This document shows positions 38,801 through 47,031 of a stretch of 64,000 bases of DNA, in pieces. The notes beneath the pieces are model-generated. The model did no database searches and had not been told where the DNA came from. It saw only the letters and a program-made list of their open reading frames with translations. Both the position numbers and the translations under genes were made by a program. The stretch is taken from positions 62,001 through 126,000 of the forward strand of contig DAIMDW010000011.1 of assembly GCA_036725605.1 (NCBI GenBank). Direction: 5' to 3'. Numbering within the stretch: position 1 is the stretch's first letter; every line of letters starts with the position of its first letter. The DNA is from CALBTQ01 sp036725605. Its GTDB lineage: Bacteria; Lernaellota; Lernaellaia; Lernaellales; Lernaellaceae.

Positions 38801-39874
38801 CTGAAAGTCGTCTTTGGTTTTATCAGAATAATGCCCGACGATTTCGGCTCTCTGCTGCGCAAGACCTTTTATCAGGGAACGCCGAAACAACGCCGCGCCG
38901 TGGTCATGTATTGCGATTCGGGCCCGAACTTGTTTTATCATCGCGTGGACGAATTGCGCCCGTTGCTCGGCGATCCCTCCTTCGAAACGCGGGTGATGGC
39001 GATGAGTTTGATTTTGCAGGCCGATCACGACGATCCCGCGGCCGGGAAAATGCTGCTGTCCTTGTTGAAGGGCTCCGATCGACAGCAGATGATCCGGGCC
39101 TGCCGTGAAATGGCGAGAATCGGTTCCCTGCCGGATTCGTTTGCCGAAGCGGCGCTGGAAATATTTGTCAACAACGACGATCCGGAAATCAGCGCGGCGG
39201 CGTTGGCTGCCCTGTGCATTGATGGCGGGAGATCCTATGTCCGTCTTCGGGAAGAAAGCGAACGTATCAGCCGGGCGTTGTTGGCGAAGATCAAAAACGG
39301 AATCCTGACCGGCTCACCGGCCGAGGAGAGGTTTAAAGAAATGCTGCCGGAGGCGTTCCCGGCTTTTCTTGCCGAGCTACGCACGGCCGACAAAACGCAA
39401 CGCGATCGACTGTTGCCGTTGGCGAAATGCGAAAGCTATCTGGACTCTCATTACCTTCCTCGTTTGCGGGAACTTACCCGCGATAAAAATGAAGCCGTCC
39501 GCCTGGCCGCGATCCGTATGATGGGAAGTACTCATTGGGAATTTGTGAAGCCGACGCTGCTGCCGTTCCTCACGGACAAAAACGCGGACGTTCAAGCTTC
39601 CGTGATCTTCGCCCTGGACAACCACAAGAGTGAGCTGATCCGCGATGAGGAATGTCGGGGCAAACTGACGGATGAAAATCCGACCGTGCGCCTGAACATG
39701 CTGCGCATTTATTCCCATATCCTCGCCAAATGGAAAGATTCCCTATGGGAAGAGGAGCATCAAAAACTGACCGCAGCGCTGCAACCGCTGACGCAGGACG
39801 CAAACGCCGACGTGCGCGCCGCCGCGCAGGAGGCGCTGAAGCTGCTCAGCACCATAGAAATCTATAAGAGATAG
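35804..39874 (+). CDS. giant exported HEAT-repeat protein 3
   Basis: A 1,356-residue paralogue with signal peptide FLTFSLLLICVPSFAAAQ and mature N-terminus SELEEEVDYLLWQ. The leader and ribosome binding site (AGGAGGCGGACCATGCGCC) are almost identical to those of protein 4, and much of the body is also close, for example 'LGYFGVHAKAAAPQ'-type units and 'LIRxAAMAMLxEVKxADKKLL'. Proteins 3 and 4 are therefore the most recent duplication of the four. Same predicted role as its neighbours. Confidence 0.85.
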   Translation: MRQNVFIVVFLTFSLLLICVPSFAAAQSELEEEVDYLLWQIEDNDGIGPLRYWVYRNIPRDFDELMGGSNAIREDLYSELKYLGPEAVPLIKKVLATKSKQMQEKMAERFWFWRDLFPREANPDDKTPPRMRNLYPYYLSIKEVTALFPLSDEELYYVIGEINPHKMDAEYYSILFTEYGSKLIPYLFENMKVKSWADDILLAQIQYARPYLQERLNDPNPEYRYRAAYILIEAGEGTAEMTPLVLWGLEHLDWYEKDSAVGCLATLKAGGKEAKKIILPWLQDDVYHRRHEALKWLAQMAPGDKETLAAIDEGLASWDQYLTDAAITAIGYQGKKAKRYMPLLIELLQTSGYTTFENLLRTLQKLGPVARDAKPVLLKLKGDYWGTEHDSVSLDVRRQGGRAPIDKKILLTLYKIDPNDKEWHREYEKYCLSVFEKHVRDRGDFYKEMFFMPPEYYLALADRLVQSDSLKDKICAVHIYHSFPSEAGAKKLILLLTDCPQLKSNIITYALWQNQEMVVPLVEPLLQHEQQRVRLAAVEVLGNIKKEPLDVLLAASRNDDPLVRRRAWYELLSSHPSRDLSAEVVRGLQDPDINVRSMIMSEVEFPFHKETIPALVEALDEENFAMRAIAAFRLGFFGVHAKAAAPQIHAMFNDKDKRVVQAAVDAFSRLGPSTLSLLHEDLADFSDPERQLRAMKIVSRNAPYAGKEFPLVAQIAQRGTFKMRRKALRCLLCIEPMSADGVPAAIELLQVDDLLIRVAAMAMLSEVKPADKKLLTVFRRSLKDPCLEIRLLAATALLNNGKDIQQSRKLILTTLNGGQMKEAEFAIRMLRFLGPDAEFAAPALVELAKNGQDVEDALIAIGPAVVPHTLALWQGDNAETRKTALVVWKTLDTLDARIVPLLLEAVKENKAEKEPAMELLAKADPATPGLIAALGKELNKEKSDWDLCELLFKLGPQGMETLIDHDISVEDMTWELKDIQYDKYYQPLLDRLDTDDEEKLKVVFGFIRIMPDDFGSLLRKTFYQGTPKQRRAVVMYCDSGPNLFYHRVDELRPLLGDPSFETRVMAMSLILQADHDDPAAGKMLLSLLKGSDRQQMIRACREMARIGSLPDSFAEAALEIFVNNDDPEISAAALAALCIDGGRSYVRLREESERISRALLAKIKNGILTGSPAEERFKEMLPEAFPAFLAELRTADKTQRDRLLPLAKCESYLDSHYLPRLRELTRDKNEAVRLAAIRMMGSTHWEFVKPTLLPFLTDKNADVQASVIFALDNHKSELIRDEECRGKLTDENPTVRLNMLRIYSHILAKWKDSLWEEEHQKLTAALQPLTQDANADVRAAAQEALKLLSTIEIYKR

Positions 39875-39958
39875 CGAATTGAACGCATCGCCGATTACCC
39901 GCCGGACGATCGGGATGTTTGGTGAACCAAAATTGAGGGAATTGATAGGAGGCGGACC

Positions 39959-42900
39959 ATGCGCCGGAACGCAGTCATTGTTGGTTTTTTAACGTTTTCA
40001 TTGTTGCTGATTTGCGTGCCGTCCTTCGTCGCGGCGCAAAGCGAGTTGGAAGAGGACGTTGCCTATCTGCTTTGGCAATCAAGCAACCATGGGCGAATCG
40101 AGACAGATCGAGATGTCCTGCGCAATTGGCTTTCGTGGAACATCGAAGGGAACGTCGATGACGAATTGGATGAGCATAACTCGATCAGAGAGGAAGTGGG
40201 TGACGAACTTCTCTATCTTGGCCCCGATGCGTTTCTGATAATCAAACAGAAATTTCATATGGATGATGACCTTTTTTCCGAGTTGTACGGAGATGTCATG
40301 GCGCGCTTGAACGGTACGCCGCCGGAAGACGAAGCGGCGGACGACGAGCAAGCGAAAAGAAAGGAGATCCTTTCCAGATTCCCGATTTCATCCAAGGTTT
40401 TTCCGGCCATGTTTCCCTTGAGCGACGAGGAACTGCGTTTGGTCGCGGATAATATCAATCCCTATCAAGATGATGATAATGATTATTCGATATTGTTTGA
40501 GACGTATGGTCCACAGTTGATTCCGCTTTTGTTCGAAAAGAACAGTCAACTTCTCGAGGCGTTCATTGTATACGCGCGACCGTATTTGCGGCAGGCGATG
40601 AAAGACGCCGATCCTGAGCGCCGTTTTCGGGCCGCCACCATTCTGGTCAAAGCGGGCGACAAATCGTCGGACATGACGCCGATTTTCTTGTGGGCGTTGG
40701 AGAATCTCAATTGGTATTATAAAGAAAAGGCGGCCGATTGCCTGAGATCGTTGAAACGCGGCGGCAAGCAAGCGATAAAAATCATTCAACCCTGGATGAA
40801 TGACGACCCTTTTCGCCAAAATAATTTTGCCTTGACCTTGTTGGCCAAAGCCGCCCCCGGCGAAAAGGCGACGTTGGCGGCCATCGACGAGGGGCTGGTT
40901 TCCTGGAATCAGAGTCTGTTTTTCGCGGCAATTAAGGCGATCGGATATCAGGGGAAAAAAGCCAAACGCTACCTGCCCCAATTGATGGAAATTATACAAA
41001 CAAATAATACGAGCGCATTCTGGGCGGCTTTGGAGGCCATGCAGGAATTGGGTCCGTTGGGCCGGGAAGCCATTCCGGTGTTGATGAACCTGAAAGGTAA
41101 TTTCATACCGAAAGGGTATGAATCGGTTTCCCTGGAGGATCGACGCAACGGCGGTAATCTGCCGTACGATTGGCGTATCTTTTCCGCGATCAATAAAATC
41201 GATCCGGAGAACGAGGCATGGCACAAAGAGTACGCCGATATTTGCCGTACCGTCTTGAAAAGGTCCGTAAAGGGCGATTTGGGATTCAAATCTGAAATCT
41301 TCTTTATGCCGCGGGAATATTACTTGGAATTGGCCGACAAACTGGTTGCCGGCGATTCTTTGGATGACAAACTTAGCGCCGTCAACATCTATCGTAGTTA
41401 CTCCAGCGAAGCCGGTACGGCAAAATTGATCTCCCTGCTGATCGACTGTCCGAAATTGGATGCGGACCACATTGTGAGTGCTTTATGGGAACGCAAGGAT
41501 AAGATTGTCCCCTTGATCGTGCCGTTGTTGGATCACGAACAACCGCGGGTTCGCTTGGCGGCGGTCAAGGTCTTGAATAACCTCCGTAACAAACCGGTGG
41601 ATGCCCTGATAAAAGCCAGCCGCGACGTTGATTACCGAGTGCGCATAATGGCCTGGTCCGGGCTTTTTCGCATGGACTCTCTTGATCCAAAATTTTCGGC
41701 GGATGTGGTGCGCGCTTTGCGGGATCCGAACAAAAACGTCAGCGCGTTCGTCATGAGCAAAGTCAAATTTCCCTTCCACAAGGAAGCCGTTCCCATTCTG
41801 ACCGAAGCGCTGGCGGACGAAGACGAAGCAGTGCGCGCCATCGCCGCCTGGCGGTTGGGCTATTTCGGCGTGCATGCCAAAGCGGCCGCGCCGCAAGTCC
41901 ATGCTTTGTTCGATGAGACGGATGAAAGAGTCGTTAAGGCGGCGGTGGATGCCTTTTCCCGGTTTGGACCCTCGACTTTGCCGTTGCTGCGCGAGGATCT
42001 GGCCGCTTCATCCGATCCCGATCGCCAACGATTGGCGCTGGAAATCATTTACCGAAATGCCCCGTTCGCCGGCAAGGAATTTCCCTATGTGGCGCAAATC
42101 GTTCGGCACGGCACGTTCAATATTCGCCGGCTGGCCATGCTTTGCTTATTGAACATAACGCCGATGCCCACGGATAGCGTACCGCAGGTGGTGGAATTGT
42201 TGCAGGTCGACGACCTGCTGATTCGCCTCGCGGCCATGGCGATGCTGCGTGAGGTGAAATCGGCGGATAAAAAGCTGCTGAGCGTCTTCCGCCGGTCGCT
42301 TAAGGATAAGTGTCTGGAGATCCGCCTGTTGGCCGCCACGGCTCTGCTCAAAAACGGGAAGGATATCCCACAAAGCCGAAAACTGATTCTGGCGACGCTG
42401 ACCGGCGGGCAGAAGAAAGATGCCGGATTCGTCGCTCTGGCGCTCTGTTCCCTCGGGCCCGACGCGGAGTTTGCGGCGCCGACGCTGGTGGAACTGGCGA
42501 AAAATATAGAAAACGTCGAGTATCCGTTGGTCGCGATCGGTCCGGCGGTCGTGCCGTATACGCTTTCCCTGTGGAAGAACGGCAATGCCGTGGACCACGA
42601 AATTGCATTAACCGTCTGGTCGAATCTGGATGAGGTGGACGACCGGATCGTGCCGTTGTTGCTGGAAGCGCTCAGAGAGGATGAGGAAAAACGGAAACAG
42701 GCTGTCGCGATCCTGGCCAAGGTCGATCCCGAAACGCCCGGGTTGATCGCCGCGTTGGGAAACGAATTGGACGAAAACAAATCGAACGGAGGGCTTACGG
42801 AACTATTGTTTAAAAGCGGCCCCGACGGTCTGGCGGAACTCATCGATCACAATGAAACCTATTATTTTCATGCGTACGAAGTGGAGGATATTATTAATGA

Positions 42901-44038
42901 AAAATACTATAAAGTGTTGGTCGACAAAATGGATACGGATGACGAGAAAAGGCTGAAAACGATCTTTCACTACCTTAAGGAATTAAGAGAAGAAGTCCGT
43001 CCCCTGCTGCGGGATGCTTTTTTCCACGGAACGCCCAAGCAACGTCGCGCCGTGATCATGTTTGATGAAGCCGGCGGCTATCCGTTTTTTGGACACGTTG
43101 AGCAATTGCATCCGTTGCTCAACGATCCGTCGTTCGAAACGCGGATGACCGCGGTAAGCATGATTCTTCTCAACGACAGGGACGATCCCGTGGCCGAACA
43201 AATGATGCTCTCGATGTTGAACAGCGGCGATCGGCAACAGATTGTGCCGGCCTGTGAGGAACTGGCGAGACAGGGAGAACCGTCGAAACGGCTGCTCGAA
43301 GCGACGCTGAAATTGTTCATCGACAACGACGACCCGGAGATCAGCGTGGCGGCGCTGTTGGCGCTCAGTAAGGGCCACGAGTACGGTAGGGTCGACCTCC
43401 GAATGGAAAACGCACAATTTTGTCATGCGCTTTTGGCGAAGATCAAAAACGGAGTGCTGGAAGGGCCTCAGGCCCACCTGGCGTTCACTCAAATGCAGCC
43501 GACCGCGTTCCCGGTCTATCTTGAGGCGCTGCGATCGGCCGACAAAACGCAACGCGATCGATTGTTGCCGTCGGCAAAAGCGAAATACTCTCTGGACGAA
43601 TTTTACATTCCTCGTTTGCTGGAATTATATCGCGAGCCAAATGAGTCCGTGCACCTGGCCGTGATCCGCATGCTGGGCAGTTCCAGTTGGGAAAAGGTAA
43701 AGACAACGCTGTTGCCGCTGTTCGCGCAAACCAATGCCGATATTCAGGCTTCGCTGATTTTCGCCGTGCAAGCATGTAAAGATGAGTTGATTTGGAATGA
43801 GGATATTCACCGCTTGTTCAAGGACGAAAATTCGACCGTGCGCTTGAACGCGATACGCGTTTTTTGCGCGCTGCTCGCCAAAGAAACCTTCTTGTGGAAT
43901 GAGGAGAAAGTGAAACTGCGTCGTGTTCTCCAACCGTTGACGCAGGACGAAAACGCCGACGTGCGCGCCTCCGCGCAGGAAGCGCTGGCGAAGTTGGAAC
44001 AGATACGATCGGGCTCGAAAGATAGAAGCCCCTGGTGA
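39959..44038 (+). CDS. giant exported HEAT-repeat protein 4
   Basis: A 1,359-residue paralogue with a signal peptide nearly identical to that of protein 3, followed by SELEEDVAYLLWQ and HEAT repeats to the end (ADVRASAQEALAKLEQ). The last few residues (SGSKDRSPW) differ from the other three. Its TGA stop is immediately followed by the TCA of the convergent gene, giving TGATCA, so the two genes share no spacer. I found no obvious terminator there. Confidence 0.85.
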   Translation: MRRNAVIVGFLTFSLLLICVPSFVAAQSELEEDVAYLLWQSSNHGRIETDRDVLRNWLSWNIEGNVDDELDEHNSIREEVGDELLYLGPDAFLIIKQKFHMDDDLFSELYGDVMARLNGTPPEDEAADDEQAKRKEILSRFPISSKVFPAMFPLSDEELRLVADNINPYQDDDNDYSILFETYGPQLIPLLFEKNSQLLEAFIVYARPYLRQAMKDADPERRFRAATILVKAGDKSSDMTPIFLWALENLNWYYKEKAADCLRSLKRGGKQAIKIIQPWMNDDPFRQNNFALTLLAKAAPGEKATLAAIDEGLVSWNQSLFFAAIKAIGYQGKKAKRYLPQLMEIIQTNNTSAFWAALEAMQELGPLGREAIPVLMNLKGNFIPKGYESVSLEDRRNGGNLPYDWRIFSAINKIDPENEAWHKEYADICRTVLKRSVKGDLGFKSEIFFMPREYYLELADKLVAGDSLDDKLSAVNIYRSYSSEAGTAKLISLLIDCPKLDADHIVSALWERKDKIVPLIVPLLDHEQPRVRLAAVKVLNNLRNKPVDALIKASRDVDYRVRIMAWSGLFRMDSLDPKFSADVVRALRDPNKNVSAFVMSKVKFPFHKEAVPILTEALADEDEAVRAIAAWRLGYFGVHAKAAAPQVHALFDETDERVVKAAVDAFSRFGPSTLPLLREDLAASSDPDRQRLALEIIYRNAPFAGKEFPYVAQIVRHGTFNIRRLAMLCLLNITPMPTDSVPQVVELLQVDDLLIRLAAMAMLREVKSADKKLLSVFRRSLKDKCLEIRLLAATALLKNGKDIPQSRKLILATLTGGQKKDAGFVALALCSLGPDAEFAAPTLVELAKNIENVEYPLVAIGPAVVPYTLSLWKNGNAVDHEIALTVWSNLDEVDDRIVPLLLEALREDEEKRKQAVAILAKVDPETPGLIAALGNELDENKSNGGLTELLFKSGPDGLAELIDHNETYYFHAYEVEDIINEKYYKVLVDKMDTDDEKRLKTIFHYLKELREEVRPLLRDAFFHGTPKQRRAVIMFDEAGGYPFFGHVEQLHPLLNDPSFETRMTAVSMILLNDRDDPVAEQMMLSMLNSGDRQQIVPACEELARQGEPSKRLLEATLKLFIDNDDPEISVAALLALSKGHEYGRVDLRMENAQFCHALLAKIKNGVLEGPQAHLAFTQMQPTAFPVYLEALRSADKTQRDRLLPSAKAKYSLDEFYIPRLLELYREPNESVHLAVIRMLGSSSWEKVKTTLLPLFAQTNADIQASLIFAVQACKDELIWNEDIHRLFKDENSTVRLNAIRVFCALLAKETFLWNEEKVKLRRVLQPLTQDENADVRASAQEALAKLEQIRSGSKDRSPW

Positions 44039-44479
44039 TCACTTCCGGGTCAACGCTTTTTTCTCGCTCAGCGGTTTGTCGAGCTTGAACAGCGTTGGCG
44101 TGAACACGTGCGCGGTGCGGACGATCGGGCCGTCGTGGTTGAAGCGATAACCGATGGTTTGGCCGGCCAGCTTGTCCAGTTGGTCCTTGGTGAACAGCAG
44201 AAAATACAGGCCGCCCGGATACCCGCCGTATTCGGCGATGCGCTCCTCGCCGATGTACAACTCCATCAGCCGCGCGCCGTTGAGCGGAAATTCGCCTTTG
44301 ACGCGCACGAGGTACGCCTGCTCGTAGGTCACCATCTCGCCGGCGGCGGTGCGGGTCTGGTACGGTTGCGACAGCTTGATCAACGCGATGTCGTAGCCGG
44401 TGAATTTGACGTTCGTCTCCTGCGCCGCGACGGTCGCCGCGATCAGCAGCAGGGCGAGAACCAGCAGTGTCCGTTTCAT
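44039..44479 (-). CDS. secreted protein of unknown function
   Basis: A 146-residue protein with a type I signal peptide (LLLIAATVAAQ, cleavage near residue 20) and a beta-rich mature part (VKFTGYDIALIKLSQPY..., LMELYIGEERIAEYGGYPGGLYFLLF). No family recognised. AAGGAG lies before ATG 44479; a longer frame upstream has no supporting RBS. It is 10 bp downstream of the stalked hydrolase gene on the same strand, so it is probably co-transcribed with it. Confidence 0.65.
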   Translation of the reverse strand: MKRTLLVLALLLIAATVAAQETNVKFTGYDIALIKLSQPYQTRTAAGEMVTYEQAYLVRVKGEFPLNGARLMELYIGEERIAEYGGYPGGLYFLLFTKDQLDKLAGQTIGYRFNHDGPIVRTAHVFTPTLFKLDKPLSEKKALTRK

Positions 44480-44489
44480 GCTTCGCTCC

Positions 44490-46382
44490 TTACCAGGCCA
44501 TGAATTGAATGCTGTCCACGCTGAAATAGCCGGACGGCTTTTCACTGAATTCGAAAATCACCGCCTCGACCTCCGAGGCCAGCAAGCCCGCGCTGAAATC
44601 TTCGAGCGGAATGCGCACCGTGTCCATGATGCTCTTGGTGCCCGAGCCGCTGGTCACCGCCGGGTAGATCAGCGTGCGGTAATCCGACACGACCAGCGCG
44701 TCGGTCGGCGTGCCGTCGACCACCAAACGCACGGCAAGGTCTTGCGGCTGATCGAGCACGTTGTACAGGTCGGAGGTTTCGTACATCTGACCGACGGAGA
44801 AGGCGATCGTCTCCAGATCGTCTAACGCCTCGTTGCCGGCGGTCGGCAGATCGATGCGGTACGTCGCGTCGGCCGTGTTGTAGGCCAGCAGCACGCCGTC
44901 GGACGAGCCGGGCCACAGCGCCTTTTCGTTCCACACCGCCAGGTTCGCGCCGGTGATCGTCGCGCCGGTCCACGAAGCGGTGGCCGTGTTGTCGTCTTCC
45001 TCGTAATGCGCGAGGAATTCGCGGTCCATGCCCTGATACAGCCGGTTGAGCCGGATGTCGGTGGGGAACGAGGGAAATTCGCGCTCGCCCGCGGCCATCA
45101 GCCGGTAGCACTTGCGTCCCTGCAGCGTCCAGCGGTACCACCCGGTCACGAACAGCAGGCCGATGCGCTGCTGATCCTCCGCCGACATCAACGACACGTT
45201 CGGGCTCGAAATCGGCCACGGATCCCCACCCGGCGCCCACACCGTGTTCCACTGGCCGTGGTTGGCGCCCTGCACGAACATCGCGCCCTTGTAGGCGGTC
45301 TGTTCCTCGTCGACGGGCAGCGCGCGATCGTACATGTTCAGGCCCTGGAAGTCGGACACGTCGCCGTCGTGCGAGCCGTGCATGATGAAATAGTCCACGT
45401 CGCGCAGCACGACCTCGTTGAGCCCCATCGGGAACAACTGACCGTCGACCGGCGCGATCGCGTACAGCGAGCGGATGCGGAAATTGAAGTTGTGCAGCGG
45501 ATCGCTCGGATTGTGATTTTCCGTGTTGAAGTACCATGCCGCGCCGACGCCTTCGCCGCCGCGCGAATGCCCGGCCAGGCCGATCCAGTTCATGTTGATC
45601 TTGTGATACAGCGGATGATCCGGATCGCTGTTCCATTCGCGGAACAACTGCAGGTGCCGCAACAGCACGATGCCGCGCGCGTCCATCTCGCCGCTGCTGC
45701 CGTTGAGGAAATCCTCCTCGACCGACACGGCGATCATCCCGTGCGTGGCCAGGTGTTGCGTCAGGTAGTCGTAGCCGGGGTAGGAGAACTCCGCCGGATC
45801 GTGGTTGCCGTGCACGATCAGTACGACCGGGAACGGCCCGTCGCCTTCCGGATAATAGCCCACCGCGTGCAGCGGCACGGCGCTCATGGCGATGCCCCGG
45901 ATAAACCGCACGTAGAAGGTGGGCGTCATGAAGTACTGGCGGATGTCGGTCGTGCGCGCGTCGGGATCGTTCTCGTCGCCGTATTCCCACGGCACGATCG
46001 TAAAAGATCCTTCGTCGAGCGGATCCTCGAGCGTGGCGCAATCGTCAGGCAGGAAGGTGTCGTCGTCGACCAGATCGTCGTCGGCGGTGTCGTCGTCGCC
46101 GGTATCGTCGTCGGTCGTGTCGTCGTCGACCGTATCGTCGTCGATCGTATCATCGTCGAGCGTGTCGTCGTCACCGGTATCGTCGTCGAGCGTATCGTCG
46201 TCGAGCGTGTCGTCGTCATCGTCACCGGTATCGTCGTCGAGCGTGTCGTCGTCATCGTCGCCGGTATCATCGTCGGTCGTGTCGTCGTCGTCGTTGTCGT
46301 CATCGTCGTCGCCGCAGTCGCAGGCCGCGGCCGTCAATACCATCATTAAAGCCACAATCAGAATAAAACGGTTGAAGCGCAT
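44490..46382 (-). CDS. stalked lipoprotein alpha/beta hydrolase
   Basis: A 630-residue lipoprotein: signal peptide with Cys after LTAAAC (Cys21), a DDDT/GDDD stalk of about 85 residues, and an alpha/beta-hydrolase domain. Visible elements are the oxyanion strand VVLIVHGNHDP, the nucleophile elbow GLAGHSRGGEGV, an acidic loop MHGSHDGDVSDFQG and a candidate histidine in GANHGQWNT. It resembles chlorophyllase, cutinase or PET-hydrolase-like esterases with an added C-terminal beta-rich module of about 180 residues. The substrate is unknown; it could be an ester or polymer outside the cell. GGGAGG precedes ATG 46382. Confidence 0.82.
   Translation of the reverse strand: MRFNRFILIVALMMVLTAAACDCGDDDDDNDDDDTTDDDTGDDDDDTLDDDTGDDDDDTLDDDTLDDDTGDDDTLDDDTIDDDTVDDDTTDDDTGDDDTADDDLVDDDTFLPDDCATLEDPLDEGSFTIVPWEYGDENDPDARTTDIRQYFMTPTFYVRFIRGIAMSAVPLHAVGYYPEGDGPFPVVLIVHGNHDPAEFSYPGYDYLTQHLATHGMIAVSVEEDFLNGSSGEMDARGIVLLRHLQLFREWNSDPDHPLYHKINMNWIGLAGHSRGGEGVGAAWYFNTENHNPSDPLHNFNFRIRSLYAIAPVDGQLFPMGLNEVVLRDVDYFIMHGSHDGDVSDFQGLNMYDRALPVDEEQTAYKGAMFVQGANHGQWNTVWAPGGDPWPISSPNVSLMSAEDQQRIGLLFVTGWYRWTLQGRKCYRLMAAGEREFPSFPTDIRLNRLYQGMDREFLAHYEEDDNTATASWTGATITGANLAVWNEKALWPGSSDGVLLAYNTADATYRIDLPTAGNEALDDLETIAFSVGQMYETSDLYNVLDQPQDLAVRLVVDGTPTDALVVSDYRTLIYPAVTSGSGTKSIMDTVRIPLEDFSAGLLASEVEAVIFEFSEKPSGYFSVDSIQFMAW
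46066..46315 (-). repeat. DDDT/GDDD stalk-coding tandem repeat
   Basis: Read on the minus strand, 12-18 nt units encode DDDT, DDDTL and TGDDDD. It lies between the lipidated Cys and the hydrolase domain. Confidence 0.85.
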
Positions 46383-47031
46383 CGCACACCTCCCGGCCGA
46401 CAGTGTATAGCAGGCGCAATCGAGGGGCAAATAATTTTCCCCATGGTTTGCTCCTTTGTTTTTGCGGATTTTTTCCGGAGCGTTGCCTGCCGTCGATGCG
46501 GCCATCGGTGTTTTTGGTATGCCCAGGATTCCGGATTTCTAAATAATTCGAATATCGAACTATGTCGCTTATCTGTGGCCAATGGCGAATCGTTTTGCCT
46601 TCCGGTAACAGTCATGCAAAGAAACTAAAAAGGAACTTTGTTCACCTTTGGATGTGAAAATGTAGGGAAACGCAACACTCGTACAGTCATACTATTTGAT
46701 ATTGTTGGCTTTTTTCAGTTTAAATGCCGAAAAAAACCATTACGATATTACCGATATGCCCCTTTTTGCCGTTGCGAAAGTATGAAAAAAGTTCATTGGT
46801 TAACTTTGAATACTCTTTCAATAATTGGGCACAAAAGGAACGAAAATAGGATCAATGATATTGCCGAAACAATGGCGCTAACTTGTCGATGATAAAAGTA
46901 TTTTTTGACCATGAAACCGGAAGGCTTCATGGCGATATCCGTTCCGTATTCTTCTTCCGGCACAGTGGTTGCAAAGACCAGCGGACAGCTTCTTTCTCAA
47001 AGTAAACTTATTTAACGGTAGGAGAAAGATT
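46383..47031. other. 649-bp AT-rich intergenic region between divergent genes
   Basis: No gene is supported. Short frames at 46443-46628 and 46638-46892 lack ribosome binding sites and family features. A weak promoter-like pair, TTGATA (46696-46701), 17 bp, TTTAAA (46719-46724), would leave a leader of about 300 nt. The last 130 bp contain the possible RNA structure listed separately. Confidence 0.5.
46909..46985 (+). promoter_or_regulatory. possible structured 5' leader with loop pairing
   Basis: CCATGAA (46909-46915) and TTCATGG (46926-46932) form a 7-bp hairpin whose loop contains CCGGAAG (46917-46923). That loop is complementary to CTTCCGG (46954-46960). TCCGTT (46938-46943) can pair with AGCGGA (46980-46985) allowing one G-U. 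A pseudoknot or two exclusive folds are possible. I cannot match it to a known riboswitch class. Confidence 0.25.

Noticed and set aside
45919..46410. Ser/Val-rich frames opposite DDDT stalks (here and at other stalk loci)
   Set aside because: They are the antisense reading of GAC/GAT repeats (SSSV, VVVG patterns), not real proteins.
46638..46892. 84-codon frame in the AT-rich intergenic region
   Set aside because: No RBS, no signal peptide or domain, and composition unlike neighbouring genes.
46961..47031. GCAAAG-containing leader resembling a c-di-GMP-I riboswitch
   Set aside because: Only a short match to the GCAAAGCC element; the conserved GGGCAAACC half and GNRA hairpin order are missing.
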